A stretch of DNA of 64,000 nucleotides from Gnetum montanum (Eukaryota > Streptophyta > Gnetopsida > Gnetales > Gnetaceae). The position numbers were made by a program, and so were the translations under genes. Under the pieces are notes generated by a model. That model worked only from the letters and a program-made list of their open reading frames with translations. It searched no databases and was not told the origin of the DNA. Below are positions 44,337-57,082 of this stretch, in pieces (positions within the stretch are counted from its first letter, which is position 1; every line of letters starts with the position of its first letter). The DNA lies in assembly GCA_015680685.1 (NCBI GenBank), contig MNCI01017969.1, positions 173,246-237,245 on the forward strand, written 5' to 3'.

Positions 44337-46468
44337 ATGTAATCCTTAAGAGTTTAAGATTACCAAAGTGTTTGAATTGATTCTTAATAGTTCATTATCT
44401 TTCTCGTACTCTTATTTAGATCAAGTTTTTATCTTATTATGATTACAAAGTTAGAAATTTTTTTAAAATGAAACCACCTAAGTGTTATATCCTTAATTAC
44501 TGAGACCTTACACAATTATCATTTCCTTGTTTATTATGCCCTAAAATGGTTGGTATGGTTGACTAGAAGAATTAACTAAGCCCTTTGGATTATGTTTGAT
44601 TGATTAATGATGATCCTCTTATTATTTCTTATACTCACCCTTTATAATATCTTCCAAGTGCTAGAAATTTTTTTGGCTTAAATTTTTAAATGTACCTTGC
44701 AATGTACCCCCCATGACTAAGTTCAGTGCTTTGGAATCAATAGGGTTCAAGAATGTCAGAAATCAGAGCTATGGGAACAAAGTTATGGCCTTGGGAAGTT
44801 AGCTTGATAGAGCTTAAAGAGAAAACTACAAAAACATCTCTTGCTAAAGAATGAAGAAATGAAAATTTTCACTAATTCTTGTGCATATATATACTTTTTT
44901 TATGTCTATGACATTATATATGCAACATTGTAGGAGCTACAACATCACCATTAAAAAATTTCAAATTTTTGTTGAATTTTCAAGGAAAAATGAGTTAATT
45001 ATAAGTTTGGAAGATGTAAATCATGTCCAAAGGATCTTGGGTCATTAATGATGCTCAATTTTCAAAAATGTGGCATTCAAAGTTCATCAATAAGGAATCT
45101 TAGGCAACAAAATTTTATAAGGTTTGTTTGAGATGGATTGAAGATTTTGAATTGATGGACAAGTTATGAAATCATATGAGAAGTGTTTATTGAGTCTTGA
45201 GTATTAGATGATGGAGAATTACTTGTCAAGTATGAGATTCAACAGTTATACAATTGGGTCCTCCCCAAAGTAGGCTTCAACCCTTAATATCCTTGTATAA
45301 CCAAGGCTAAAAGTATTTGTAGGTACTCAAGGAGTTGAATGTAAGACATGCCTATCTAGCAAAACACACATGTTAGTATTGCCATATTGGGAAAATAACA
45401 CTATATTATAAAAAACCATAAAATGAAGATTAAACATACAATGAGATGAAATGGAATGTAGAAGGAATTGTTGAAACCAAGATGTGAGGTACCTTACCAT
45501 AGGCATAATGAATCCTTGTGTGTACTATGTGGCTAACATAATCATTAGCCTTTCTGTCCAAAATTCAAACCAACTCCATACCACTATCCAATGACACCAC
45601 ATTGTTTCATCCCCAAGGCTTACAACCATAAGACTACCACTATTACAAGGTGTATCACCATTTGGCAATGTCATTCAAGGAAGGATTTTTATTAGTAGCA
45701 TATTGTTTATTTTTTTAGATTTTAGAGAAACTACCTACCTTTAGGCATGAGTAACATGTCTTTCTAGTGGGACCCCCAAAAACTTTATTCTATGCTTTGT
45801 ATTTTATTTTACTATGTAGACCTTACCAAAGGAATACCTTCAAGCTTGGGTAACATGTCTTTCCAGTGACATGGCAAGGCAACACTTATTGTACTTTTAC
45901 TTTTTTCATTAGAACTCAAGAGAATAATACATTCTTGGTAATAGGATAGAACTCATTGTAGTAGTCCTAGAGGATCCACAAGTTCCCTTCATGTCATACC
46001 CTTTGTATTCCCACTTGGTTCTTCATTCTTTTGTTCAAGCATAATGATCACAAGTTTATTCTTAGGTTTATTATAAGAAGAATATCATTACAGCCATGGT
46101 AAGAACCTGTTATTATTGGAAATAAGTGGATGAATGTCATGGTCTCACTGTATAGGTAATTAGTCCTTTATGACTTGATAATATAGAAGAATCTTCATGT
46201 TATTGGAACTACATCTTGCTTTATTCCATGCATTTGATTAGAAAATTAACAAAAATATATACAAAATAGGTAATAAAGATCATATAAAATTGGTGAAATA
46301 GAAGAAGAATTTGAAAAATATAAAAGAATAGAAAATGTTTAAGAAATGAAAAAGTCTAAAAAAATGGAAAGATATCAAAGAATGCGAAAAAGGTAATAAG
46401 AAAAATCAAAAGTATAACAAAAATTAAAAACAAAAAATTTAGAAAGTAAAAAAGTTAAAAAACACTTA
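44337..46468 (-). other. Spacer of O1 between protease region and ORF2
   Basis: No coding domain. AT-rich, with A-run DNA at 46260-46460 like the D spacer. The block GGGTCCCACTAGAAAGACAT (complement of 45750-45769) is shared with A and B. A TATA-like cluster is at 44885-44962. Confidence 0.6.
44885..44962 (-). promoter_or_regulatory. Candidate internal promoter of ORF2 in O1
   Basis: On the minus strand GATGTTGTAGCTCCTACAAT and AATGTCATAGAC precede GTATATATATGCAC. The words resemble GATGTCGTAGATGCAATGTC in the O1 LTR (complement of 10798-10820). The match is weaker than in A and D. Confidence 0.35.
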
Positions 46469-49400
46469 TTAATTTCTTAATCCAGATAAGGTATCTTCTT
46501 CATGACTAAACTCATGGGCAAGTGTTTGGAAAGTGGATCCTAGATCCCTTGAATCATACACTCTAGGTTTCTCATTTATCATCCTTGGTGATTTAGTTAT
46601 TTGGTTATTATCCCATGTAATCTTGATGGTAATCAAATTATGATCATCTAAGGATATATATAGCATTGGATTAGATGATCATCCCCTCTCAAAAGGTCCA
46701 ACTATACTTTCTCATTTATTCTTAAATTCAAATTTTAAGCCTCCATTTCGATTATTTGTTGGTGTATGATTATGGTTTATGATATCCTTTTGTGAGTTCT
46801 TAGTTTGGGTTATTTTCTTAGGATACGAGTTAATAAGTGGATTAGATGTTTCCATGCATGTTTTGGATGGTTTTATGGTCTCAATTTTTAGTCACTAGGT
46901 GTCGTTTGATTTGGTGGCCCATGTTTCTTTTTGTTCACATACTTGTTTCTCACATCTATTATGGACTGGTGTAAGGATTGTGTTGACATTCTAAATTTTT
47001 AGTACATAACTATACCATTTGATATATTTAATTATGCATGGAATTATTTACATATGTATGGGTGCTTGCTCATCTTCCTTACAGATTTCCATAGATAAAT
47101 CTCTCATTCCTAGCTTTGATCTATTGTGCTAAGTCATGCTCTTCCCATAATGGTAGGAAATTCCTTATTATCATTCTTCACATTAATCACTAAGAAATCT
47201 ATTGGATGAGGCCACCTATTGATAGTGGTCACCAAATCTTCTATCTATCCCAAAGGAATGATGATAGATTTATCTACTAGTTGTAACCTTATGTTGCACT
47301 TCTTTAAGGTTGGTAGGTTCCATGCCTTGTATGTTTCTTGAGATATCAAATTTACTTTAGAACTTGAGTCAAGTAGAGCTTTGCATGATGGATTTCTAGC
47401 GATTTGTAAATAAATCACAAGAATTCCCATATTTATTCTTTTCTTAGGGAGTATCTCTACTTTTATCCAGTCTGATACTATTTTAGTTAGCATGACAATC
47501 ATAATCTTTTGATTTGATTATTGGAGAATCAAGGTGTTTGTAGGAGAATCCTTTATATAAGGAACATAATTTAATGAAGTCCTTACTCTACTAGTTATTT
47601 TTGGACTTTTCCTAAAAAAAGGATGCTTCCTTAATTTTCCTTTAACATTACTAGTATGATCATATTTCTATATGTTCACTACCCTTGTAGCACTTCTTTG
47701 CTAAGGCTATGATGGAAGCTCCCCTTACATTACAAGTGGTGGCATTAACGGTAGAGATTAGAAGGTTGACCTAATGTACTACTTGCTGGTGGATGTACGT
47801 ATGGATTAGAATCCATCCTAGAAGTGGTAGGTCTATAATACTCAAGTGGATAATATTGAGAAGTATGAAATATAGTATTCCTTTGAGATGTTTAATGCTA
47901 TACATAGTATCCATAGAGGTCTAGTTGCCAATATGGATATTGCTACCTCAGTGGTGGCATTGCCCATGCTTGTGGTTGCTACCATTTTTGTTGATATTTC
48001 TCCTATGGTTGTTGATAAGCTCCACTTGGATAATAAGCTGGTTGGAAGGTCTTTCCATAGTTACCTTGAGGGTAAGGTAACTGTTTTGGCATTTTCTTTC
48101 TAGTGATTCTTGGATTAAGTGCATATGCCCCTAATTCTTACAAGTGGGCCATTGTAGGACAACATCCCTTAGGATGTTCATGCTAGCATACTTTACACCC
48201 TTCCTCATCCTTTGAGCTTAAGTTAGTACATTCTTCCATAGAAGCAAATTTTCCTTTTGTTTGTAATGTTCATGTCCATAGTCTCTTTTCTTTTTCTTCT
48301 CCTTGTCCTTATTGAAGGCTTGTATAATTCTTTCTTGTATAGTCTTCAAAGCTATAACAAATTTTTCATCCACTAAGTCCCACATTTTTTCTACCTTAGT
48401 GTTATATCATTGACATATTTATAAATTGGTAAAGTTTTCTTCTAGATCACCTCTTCCAAGATTTCTTCCTCTTGTTTTTCACACATTTATACATCTCTTT
48501 TTTTGATAGATGGGTTTCGGTTATGTTTGTTGGCTGAGTCTCTCTTTTTCAAATCATCTTTCTCTTTCAACACTTGTTCAATTAGCCTCTAGATTTGATG
48601 GATGGTCATCTTTGATAGTCGACCTTCAACATAGACCCCAAGGATTTCCCTAGTTTTATTTCTCAACTCATTAACAATGTGCCTAAGTTGCTCCCTTTCA
48701 GAAAATTCATGGCCTAGACACTTGTGCAAAAGAGAGTAGTATCTATCCATCATTGCATCAAGGGATTCTTGTGTCCTTGATTTCAATCCTAAATAAGCTT
48801 TTTGAGATTAGACACCCTTGAGTAAGTTTGGTATTTATCATTGAAGAGTTCAAGCATGGTACTCCATCTTCTAATTGATTCAAGTTCCAATGATCTATAT
48901 TAGCTTTCTACTTCCTTAGTGAGTGTCTTAGGGAACAACTTGAGCTTTAGCCAATTACTTTCAATATTCTATAGGGCACAAGCATTGTGGGATGCTTGAA
49001 GGTGATGTTGTGGATTCACATGATATCCACCTTCAAACTTGGGAATATTATTCGTATCAAGTTGCTTGATGCAACTATCTCTCACATGCTTGATTGAAAT
49101 GTACACTACTTTTCTAATAATGATCATGATGTAAGTAGATAATAGGGACTTTTCATGGTGATAGGGTTCATATGATTTTTTGTACTAATGTCTCCTTTAG
49201 TACTCATATCGCTCTCTCTCTTCATGTCTATTCCTATCTCTTTGTGGTTCATGCTCATCATCTTCTTCATCAAGATGCCTTTGACAATTCTCATGTATAT
49301 CATGAGCTTAATGTCTCTTCCTATCATGATCTCTAAACCTTTTTTTCTTTCTATTAGAGTTCATTTATGATCATGGGGAGGAAAATGAAGTAGTTGGAAA

Positions 49401-50055
49401 ATGATTTTGGCTAGTTCTCATTCTATGAATCTAGAATTCATCTCTTTGTGATCCTATAGAAACTCTAGGCTTTGAGTCCTGGTTGTGTTTTAAAGTCTTT
49501 TGTCTCTCTTCTTGGTGTGTCTGAAAGGGTCAAATGTAACTATACTTTGACAAGTTCTTCTAGAAAAATAATAGAAGACCATGAATGAGCTTCATGATTA
49601 TGGTGGAGTTTTTTTTGCTAAAAATGCATCACCATCAAGTTCTTCTAGTACAACATTAGGATTGACTTACTTTCTCTTGTTATTCTCATTTTTGGTCTTC
49701 ATAGCATTGTCTCTTCATAATTGTGCCTCTATGGGTTGGTAGGATCTAGTCATGTGTTTGGTCACATGATATTCATCTTGTACATGGCTCAGATTCATTC
49801 TTCTTAAAGCTATTTGAAGCATGGCAAGTGTTGAATTCTTTGGAGGCAAAACAATGTTGCCTTGTAGGTCTCTCCATCTTAACTACTCATCTTGGTGAAA
49901 GATGAATGTGAAATCAGGGTAATAAGGATCAATATGAATGCATGAGATTCATGTTTGCATAGACATGCTCCAGTCTTCAATTATCATATTTTTTTAGCAT
50001 TTCCCTTTGACAGCTCTTTGGCATATGATACTTTTTCTTTAAATTTTAAAGCCAT
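46469..50055 (-). pseudogene. O1 gag and protease, decayed; RT and integrase absent
   Basis: The start at 50055 (MALKFKEKV) lies 120 bases after the primer site. The N-terminal region has FTFIFHQDE and GNIVLPPKNS, as in D. The capsid C-terminus is at 48786-48589 (YYSLLHKCLGHEFSEREQL). The knuckle CKVC.HEHPKGCC (complement of about 48190-48150) fits CX2CX3HX4C. Protease: ALLDSSSKVNLIS (47390-47350), with Ser instead of Gly in the DSG motif, and LGMRDLSMEI further on (47110). The last piece ends at 46469. Then the sequence turns into spacer, so about 3 kb of pol known from D is missing. Confidence 0.75.
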
Positions 50056-50178
50056 TTTTTATGTTTGATTTTTAGTTAGGTATGTGTTTTTAAAATTTCT
50101 TTAATGTATAAGGATAGACTTTGTGGTTCTTGATACAATGAACTTTTGAAGATCAATTACTTAGCACATGTTGACACA

Positions 50179-50196
50179 TCCTCAACAACGATGCCA
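50179..50196 (-). other. Primer-binding site of O1 (tRNA-Asp type)
   Basis: Minus-strand TGGCATCGTTGTTGAGGA, one base after the 5' LTR. It matches the tRNA-Asp complement except for transitions. Confidence 0.78.
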
Positions 50197-50197
50197 A

Positions 50198-51079
50198 TGA
50201 TGATTGGTGGAGATATCCCAAAACTCTACCATACAAGTCATGAGTGCCAACACATGAGTAGATCATAATCCATGGATGGACAATGTAATTATGCTAGCAA
50301 TTCATGTTAAATTCAAGTTCACTATCTTCCCACTTTGAGTTAGTAAAGTTTAAGTATATGGTTTAACTCTTAGTGAGGCATATGATTGGTTGATGTTGTT
50401 GGCTCTTAGTGCTCCTAAAGATAAACATGACTGAATAAAATTCTAAGTCTAGTTAACTAGGAAAACATAAATATAACATAGCCTAATATGATGGATATCT
50501 AGTCCTGGCCTACTATACATGCTTTGAACTCATGTAGTTATCACTAGGATTACTAAGTGGTATTACTATTAAGTGAATCAAGTAATGCCACTACTAAGTT
50601 ACCAGATAACTACACTTAGTGCTTGAAACTAGTTGTATCCATTCCTCTTATTAATAACATGTAAAGTAAAGTGCTTGAAAGGTAAAGAGTTAACTAAGTA
50701 AACACAGAAATTAAGCTAAGTAAAATAGTAAAACTAAGTAGATGTTGCAACGATGAAAAGAAATTTCAATTTTTATTACTATTTATGAACTATGTGCAAG
50801 TACAATTTACTTGAATAAATATTTTGAACAACTACTTAAAACCACACTACGTGTATTCACTCTATCACTAACCATGAAAAAAAACTACAAGAGTCTAGCT
50901 AATGGTGGAATGATAAAGTTGTTGATTGTGTGCCCAAGTGCTAGTATTTATAGAGTTGCACACATCCCTAGACATTGTATCAACAATGAACTTACATGGG
51001 TTATGACATCATATCTATGACATCGTTGATATGATATTATAGCTATAATATCACATTTATTAAAAGTTTGACTTTATCA
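50198..51079 (-). repeat. O1 5' LTR
   Basis: 882 bp, uninterrupted. On the minus strand it starts TGATAAAGTC and ends CAATCATCA. TATAAATA is the complement of 50945-50952. It is the partner of 763-1228 plus 10453-10870. Confidence 0.93.
50945..50952 (-). promoter_or_regulatory. TATA box of O1 5' LTR
   Basis: TATAAATA on the minus strand, in context CAACTCTATAAATACTAG, about 130 bases inside the LTR. It would drive O1 gag. Confidence 0.6.
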
Positions 51080-51084
51080 AATGG
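51080..51084. repeat. Target-site duplication of O1, right copy (AATGG)
   Basis: It matches 758-762, closing the 50-kb element. Confidence 0.9.
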
Positions 51085-51673
51085 GGTAACATAAAAGGAT
51101 CATCACTCAGAGCCACAATGTTCATGCCACTGGTAGATGAGTGAAAGTCTAACCTCTTCAAATAGCCCAATCTTCAACTTGAGAAATCAGCACCTTACCA
51201 TCACTTCAAATGATAGTTCCTCTAAATTTGAAACCCATAACTTTGAGTTTTCAAATCAAGATTTTTCCCATAGGTTAAAATGAAGGTAGTGTTTAAACAA
51301 CATATAACCAACATAATAATGATGCATACATCAAGTATGATTCAAATATGTAACTTTTTATCTATGGGTAATGAACTAACCACTTGAGCTAGCCATTGCA
51401 AACCTTGTTAAATAATGCCCTAACCACTTGTGCCAATGACTTTTCACTAGCTAGGGAAAAAATTCTTAAATGTTTTCATTTGAATTTCTTTAAACATGTA
51501 ATTTTTTTAATTAAAAAGAGATTATCATGTCAAGGTACACTTGTGTAATCTCTTATATGTTAAAGGAAGGGGGATTTGATTTTTCTATCTTCAATTTTTC
51601 TCCAATGGATATGAGTTTTCTAAAATTATCTTTTTCCTAATGGAAAATAAAAATTACTTCTTTTTAAAGATAT
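51085..51673. other. Flank between O1 and element F
   Basis: No gene or recognisable repeat. AT-rich with T and A runs. It continues the pre-insertion DNA interrupted at 757. Confidence 0.55.
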
Positions 51674-51827
51674 TGAAACACCACAAAATTTTGAATCTCA
51701 GCATCTTGACTACAAATTCGGCTAAGTGTCAAAATAGTACTTTGCCCAAATTTTTCTAAGTGTTAGAACGATGGCACTTTTTGCAAATTTGTCTAAGTGT
51801 CAAAACTTGGGCAAAATTTTTCTAAGT

Positions 51828-52518
51828 CTAGTGTCAAGCTCTACAGCATAGATAGCATAGCACACCTATCAAGCTATGTAGCATACTTGTCAAGCTCTAT
51901 AGCATAGACAACGTAGCACACCTGTCAAGCTATGTAGCACACCTATCAAGCTATGCAGCACACCTATCAAGCTCTGCAACATAGACAGTGTGATAGGCAT
52001 GGTAGGTTAAAATCTCACAAAGCATTCATGCTATGATTTGCTATGTTGTGTAGTGTAGATAGCATGATAGGCATAGGAGGTTAAAATCTCACAAAGTGTT
52101 CATGCTACACTTGACTACACTATGTAGCATAGATAGTCTGACAGGCGTGGCAAGTTAAAATTTCACAAAGTGTTTATGCTACGCTCTGCTACGCTATGTA
52201 GCATAGATAGTGTGATGGGCATGCCAAGTTAAAATTTCACCAAGTGTTCATGCTACGCTCTACTATGTTGTGCAACGTAGACAACTTGACATTGAGAAGC
52301 ATCTCATGTTCCACATGTAACATGGGACAAGCATAGTAGCTAGCTTCCTGTGTCCCACACATAACATAGGACAAGCCCAGTAGCCAACATCCCATGTCCC
52401 ACATGTAACATAGGACTTGCCTAGTAGCTAGCATCCCGTGTCTCGCACATAACATGGGACAAGCCTAGCAACCAGCATCCCATGTCCTGCACATAACATG
52501 GGATGAGCATAGCAATCA
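51828..52518 (+). repeat. Three tandem arrays in F U3
   Basis: First array (51828-51965): short units with CACACCTATCAAGCTATG. Second (51966-52283): about four units of 74 bp with GTTAAAAT.TCACAAAGTGTT and CTACGCTATGTAGCATAG, which contains an inverted pair. Third (52303-52518): about five units of 44 bp in which ACATGGGACAAGC alternates with GCATCCCATGTCC, again inverted. The 3' LTR has all three (59211-59860). Confidence 0.8.
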
Positions 52519-52647
52519 GAGTTAAAAAATTTTTTGAACTTTTTCTAGTCACCTCTAGACTTAAAAAATTTTCTTAATTTTTCTCGTGGTCCCACCCACT
52601 GCACTACCACATGGCACCTAATCCACATTTTGGGCTAACCCTAGCCC

Positions 52648-52655
52648 TATAAATA
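52648..52655 (+). promoter_or_regulatory. TATA box of F 5' LTR
   Basis: TATAAATA in CCCTATAAATACCC, directly downstream of the U3 arrays. The 3' LTR has it at 59989-59996. Confidence 0.65.
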
Positions 52656-53368
52656 CCCTTAAGCCCTAATGTTTCAGGGGGGCTTCCATTTTTCACTAGT
52701 GGGACAGTTAGTACATTCATTTAACATTTGGCACTTTGGCATCTTGACACATAGCTCCATGGACGAATGAGACCCACAACACACCACACTAGTAGAGAGG
52801 CACAACTACACCACACAGTACACTGTAGCTCCATTGCAACCCTGTAGAACATTATATGGTACATTATGGCTACCAACCTACTAGGCATAGTTCATCATAG
52901 TGAGCACCAAACTTCACGACTTGACACCACTGAAGCTATGACTACACTTCCACTGTGCCTGTTGTACATTGTGTACCTTTTGAGATCCTTTGTGAATTAG
53001 CTACACTCCCTTTTTTGGGGCGGTGCACTAATATTCTCAAATTCTGTTATATTTCTCAAGAATTTCTCTTTGGTATTTAGCATAACACTTGTATTTTCTC
53101 ACTTTTTCATACATATTTGCATGTTTACATTACTGTTCTTAGGCCAAGACACCTCACTACGCTCTAGCTCCGATACCTGCGTGTAACGTAGTATAAACCC
53201 TTCACACATATGGTCATTTTAACACCACATAAGTCCCTGTCTGATCGACTAGACCATTCAAGGCACCCCATTTCTATTTTCTCCAACACTGCCCTCTTGA
53301 ATTTTCGAGGTTAGGTTGTATGCCTGGTGACCTCTTGGTGTTCCAACCACTAATGTTTTCAAATGTCA

Positions 53369-53810
53369 TAGTTTCTTGGTGCTAAAAGGAGGGCCTCGCC
53401 ATTTCCATCTGCATTTTTGATTAGCACTTAGTCAAAACTCTAGATGTTCTAGAGAGCATAACAAGTTCTCAGAGTGTAGTAAGCTCTAGCATAACGAGCA
53501 TGACAAGCTCTAGCGTAGCAAGCGTGACAAGCTCCAACATAGCGAGCGTAGCACTAGAGTTAGCTGTTTTCTACATTTTCATACTTAGCATTTTTTCTAC
53601 ATTTTCATGCTTAGCCAAATTTTCTATAGTTTTATACTTAATCAATTTTTTGTAATTTCTATACTTAGCCATTTTTTCTGCATTTTTACACTTAGTCATT
53701 TTCCTACATTTTTATACTTAGCCATTTTTTTTATCGGTAGACTTAGTCATTTTTCTGTAGTTTTCAAAGTTAGCCATTTTCTACAAACAACAACTCTCAT
53801 GACCTGATCT
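53369..53810 (+). repeat. Element F leader with two minisatellites
   Basis: After a possible primer site (TTGGTGCTAAAAGGAGGGCC, 53375-53394, tRNA not assigned) come about four units of 24 bp (53458-53558, AGCTCTAGC.TAGC.AGC) and about seven degenerate units of about 32 bp (53565-53787, TTTTCTACATTTT then ATACTTAGCCA). No coding. Confidence 0.75.
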
Positions 53811-56700
53811 ATGAATATGAATCTAAATCAACCTTCCATATCAATGTCTAACACATTTGATACCACAATTTAGCCAAAGCATGCTGCACTAAGTCACAAA
53901 CAATACAATTTTATTTTTGCCAAAATCCAAGAAAGACTACCAGTGGATTACCTTGATTTGGAGGTAAAACAAGACTATGAAAGAGTCCACTAGAATAGTT
54001 GGGAGTACAAACCCTCCTTGTTTAACATAATCCCACTCATGGAGTCCTACCACTAGTTGTTGTTCCAACTCATCTGTGCAAACAAGCATGATGTAAGGAC
54101 AACCTACAAGGATGCCTAACAAAAGGAAGAAGATGAGTTTAAGGCCCACTCTGAGGGCAAGAGCCCCCTCTACACTGTCTTCCAATGACCACTCCCTAGT
54201 ACAACCCCTCCTTGGTTTGGTCCACCCATCCTCTTTGAGATGGTGACCATGCCAATTCAGCCTTCCTTACAAGCAACTAATGCATTTGCCCAACACTATG
54301 CTCATGCAAGGGCCACCTCCTAGCCCTAGACAACTTAGGCATCCTACATCCTGCCTATCTTTTTGGCATCTATGGTGTCCATTCAACCCACTCATGTGTG
54401 GCCTACTTTGATCACTACACCCATCACTCAGCCAACACATTAACTAAATCTATTTGCTACGATATTAAACTAGCAATTATTGTCCACTACAACATTAGAT
54501 TGGAAAACTCCACAACCAACAATTCGACCCTATGCTATGCAACCAACACAAGTCTAGCCAATGCAACCGACTGGCACATCCCCAAGCTTAGATTAGGCAT
54601 TCTAGTTGATCCAAAGATTGATGGAAAAGATCTACTAACTCAAGGCTACCTCCTTCGACACTGTCAAGGTGGTGGACTTTTACCAAGATGATCCCATAAG
54701 TCCTATGGTACCACCTCTAACTCTCCCAACTGGAGTCTAGCTACCACAATTTACCAAGTACAATGGTGAAGGGGACCCCAATGCATACTTGGTCACATTT
54801 CGATTCAAGTTCCTACTCCTTCAAGCTTGGCCACATGCCATCATGCACATGTTCCCCATGTCACTCACTAGCAAGGCCTTAGACTAGTTTGTGACATGCT
54901 TCAAGTACAACCTAAAGCCTGAAGCAAGCCTCGACCAACTCATGCAGGTTAAGCAAGGGCCTCTAGAACCTGTGCCAAAATTAATCCAATGTTGGAATGC
55001 TGCATTGAGTGAATGCATGAATCCCTAGTAGAGACACATCTACTAGCCATCTTCAAAGGTGTAGTGAATGACTTCATCAATTCCAAACTATATTATCTAG
55101 CCCCAATGTCTCTTAGCCAAGCCTTTGCCCAAATAAAAGGCATAGAGGAAGCAACACAAGCTAGCAATGACCTAGCCTGCATGGCCTATAGAAACCAACA
55201 TTCTTGCAAGAAAAACACAATAGTGGCAATAGTGGCCACAAGCACAAAGACAACCAATCAAAACTCGAAGGCTAAGCAACCTAAAGCCCCATCTCACAAA
55301 GCCACCAACTCTGGCACCAACTCACCTACATCAGCAAGGGCCACCTCAAGGTCCAACTTTGAGTACAAGGATCATTCAAAGTATATATTGCTATCAATGG
55401 AATCCTCTAAACTATTGGAGTAACTCCTGAAAGCTAGGAAAATCTAGTACAAAAATGTATCAAATATTGCTCATCAAAAACATGATAGGTACTACGAATT
55501 GCTGAGGAAACCTACCTCAGTAGTACCAAATGGGCTTATAGTCCGATAACACTTCAAGCTAGACCAATACTGTCATTACCACTAGTTGTCTGGTCATAGT
55601 ACAGATAACTGCCATGCTTTGCAGGATGACTTGCAAAAAATGATAGAGCGGGGCCAATTGGTGCTTGACATAGTGAGCTAATCCAATGAAAACAATGCTC
55701 CCTATGTCATAAACTCCATTAGCATAGGTGGCAAGTCCAAACCTATGCAACAACCTTTTGTGATCGGTATGCCTCCTAACAAGGCAAGGTCCCCTCAACC
55801 TCCACAAGCAAGAGGCCTTTCTTTTTTATGAAAGTGCCACCTCATGCACCCACAACACCCTTTGTGGTCAAAGTTCTAAACCAATCATTTGCTAAGATGT
55901 TAAACTGGCATGATGTAGCAACAACAACTGCTAAGCAACCTTTCATCATCAAGATGCCAAAACTAGTTGGTCACACAACAACTCCTAAACTACCATTTAT
56001 CATAAGGGTGCCACAACGTGATGGCCCCTCACCTACCCAAAGCCCAATAGTGGGCAACATCTTGGTCCCTCCTCCTTCAAGGACTAACCCCATTAGTAAC
56101 CCAAGTAGGCCTACCAAATGGTAATGCAAGAGGACAAATGAGTTCCTCATGACCTCCATGGCTGAAGAAAAGTTATAATCAAGAAGAAACAACGAAACAT
56201 TGGGGCCCCTACCCCCAAGCAAGCCAAGAAAACCAAGCCCAAGTCTCCTCTATGAGAGATCTATCTCTCAAGCCACATGGAGGAAATCAAGGCCAACATA
56301 ACAACCAATGACAAGGACTTCATAGCTGCACTAACCCAAGTGAAACAAACACTCAAGTAAAAGAACACAATGTTGAGCTTGTATGACTTGGTCATGACAT
56401 CATCTGCTCACTGCCAAGCATTGGACCAGATCTTGGCCTGCATTCCTATTACCGGTGACATACCTAAAGATGAGACATCTATTCATGCAATAATGTTGTC
56501 CCTTACACCACAAGAATTGGGTTCAACTTCCCTAGCCTTTTGCGACAATGTAGTCAAAGTCAACCCTAAATGAGGGGAGGTCACTACAACTCCACTATCC
56601 ATTAGCATACATGTTGGGTAGTGCACCTTCCACAGAGCCCATGTTGATGATGTTGCAGCAACAAAAATAGTCCTGTACTCCATCATCGATAAGCTAGGCC
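53811..56700 (+). pseudogene. Element F gag, decayed
   Basis: The likely start is ATG at 53811. The capsid domain is at about 54730-55200: PQFTKYNGEGDPNAYLVTF, MFPMSLTSKALD and LVETHLLAIFKGVVNDF. A Lys/Thr/Ser-rich linker follows (55200-55340). The knuckle YCHYHQLSGHSTDNCHALQ (55562-55620) fits CX2HX4HX4C, seen in Tat-like gags. The section to 56700 is Pro/Thr-rich. A TAG after ALD and several shifts break the frame. It would form the particle and bind element RNA. Confidence 0.72.
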
Positions 56701-57082
56701 TAGTAGATGAATCAGGCCAAGCAAAACCACGTGTCTAAAATCCTTCAACGAATCATGCATCATTGTCAAGGGTACAATCAACCTAGCCTTTTTGGTAGAA
56801 GAGCAATTCCCCATTAGTGTAGATTTCATTTTCATAGAGGAGATGCCAAGTTTCAACCTAATTCTAGGTAGGCCATGGCTAGCCCAACTACAGGCTATCT
56901 CCTCTCCCATCCACCAAGAAATCCATCTTCCATATAAAGGTGGTCAAGTTATCATCCATGGTGATAACACCTCCTCTCCAACTATACATGAAATAGACAT
57001 AGCACAAGTTTCGGAAGAGGATTTTCTTGGTGGTACACCTACGACAACCAACATAGCACCAAAGGCTAACACACCCAAATAA
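56701..57082 (+). pseudogene. Element F protease, C-terminal half
   Basis: FNLILGRPWLAQLQAISSPI (56852-56911) and YKGGQVIIHGDN are the flap-to-C-terminus part of gypsy-type proteases. The DSG active-site region expected upstream is not recognisable. The stop is at 57080, after which reverse transcriptase would be expected but is missing. Confidence 0.72.

Larger units (their letters stand above)
763..51079 (-). mobile_element. Outer Ty3/gypsy element O1, minus strand, interrupted
   Basis: The LTRs are 763-1228 plus 10453-10870 (3' LTR, split by element A) and 50198-51079 (5' LTR), about 884 and 882 bp. Flanking AATGG copies define the insertion. Read on the minus strand the order is 5' LTR, tRNA-Asp-type primer site (50179-50196), gag and protease (50055 to 46469), AT-rich spacer, ORF2 (44336 down to 11077, broken by copia element C), polypurine tract and 3' LTR. 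Reverse transcriptase and integrase are missing: the protease-proximal region runs almost directly into the spacer that in relative D follows integrase. O1 is therefore non-autonomous or deleted. Its own sequence is about 10.5 kb once nested elements are discounted. Confidence 0.9.
51674..53368 (+). repeat. Element F 5' LTR
   Basis: It aligns with 59041-60701. U3 is filled with three tandem arrays (51828-52518). A TATA box is at 52648-52655. The downstream part is unique sequence ending CTAATGTTTTCAAATGTCA. Confidence 0.9.
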
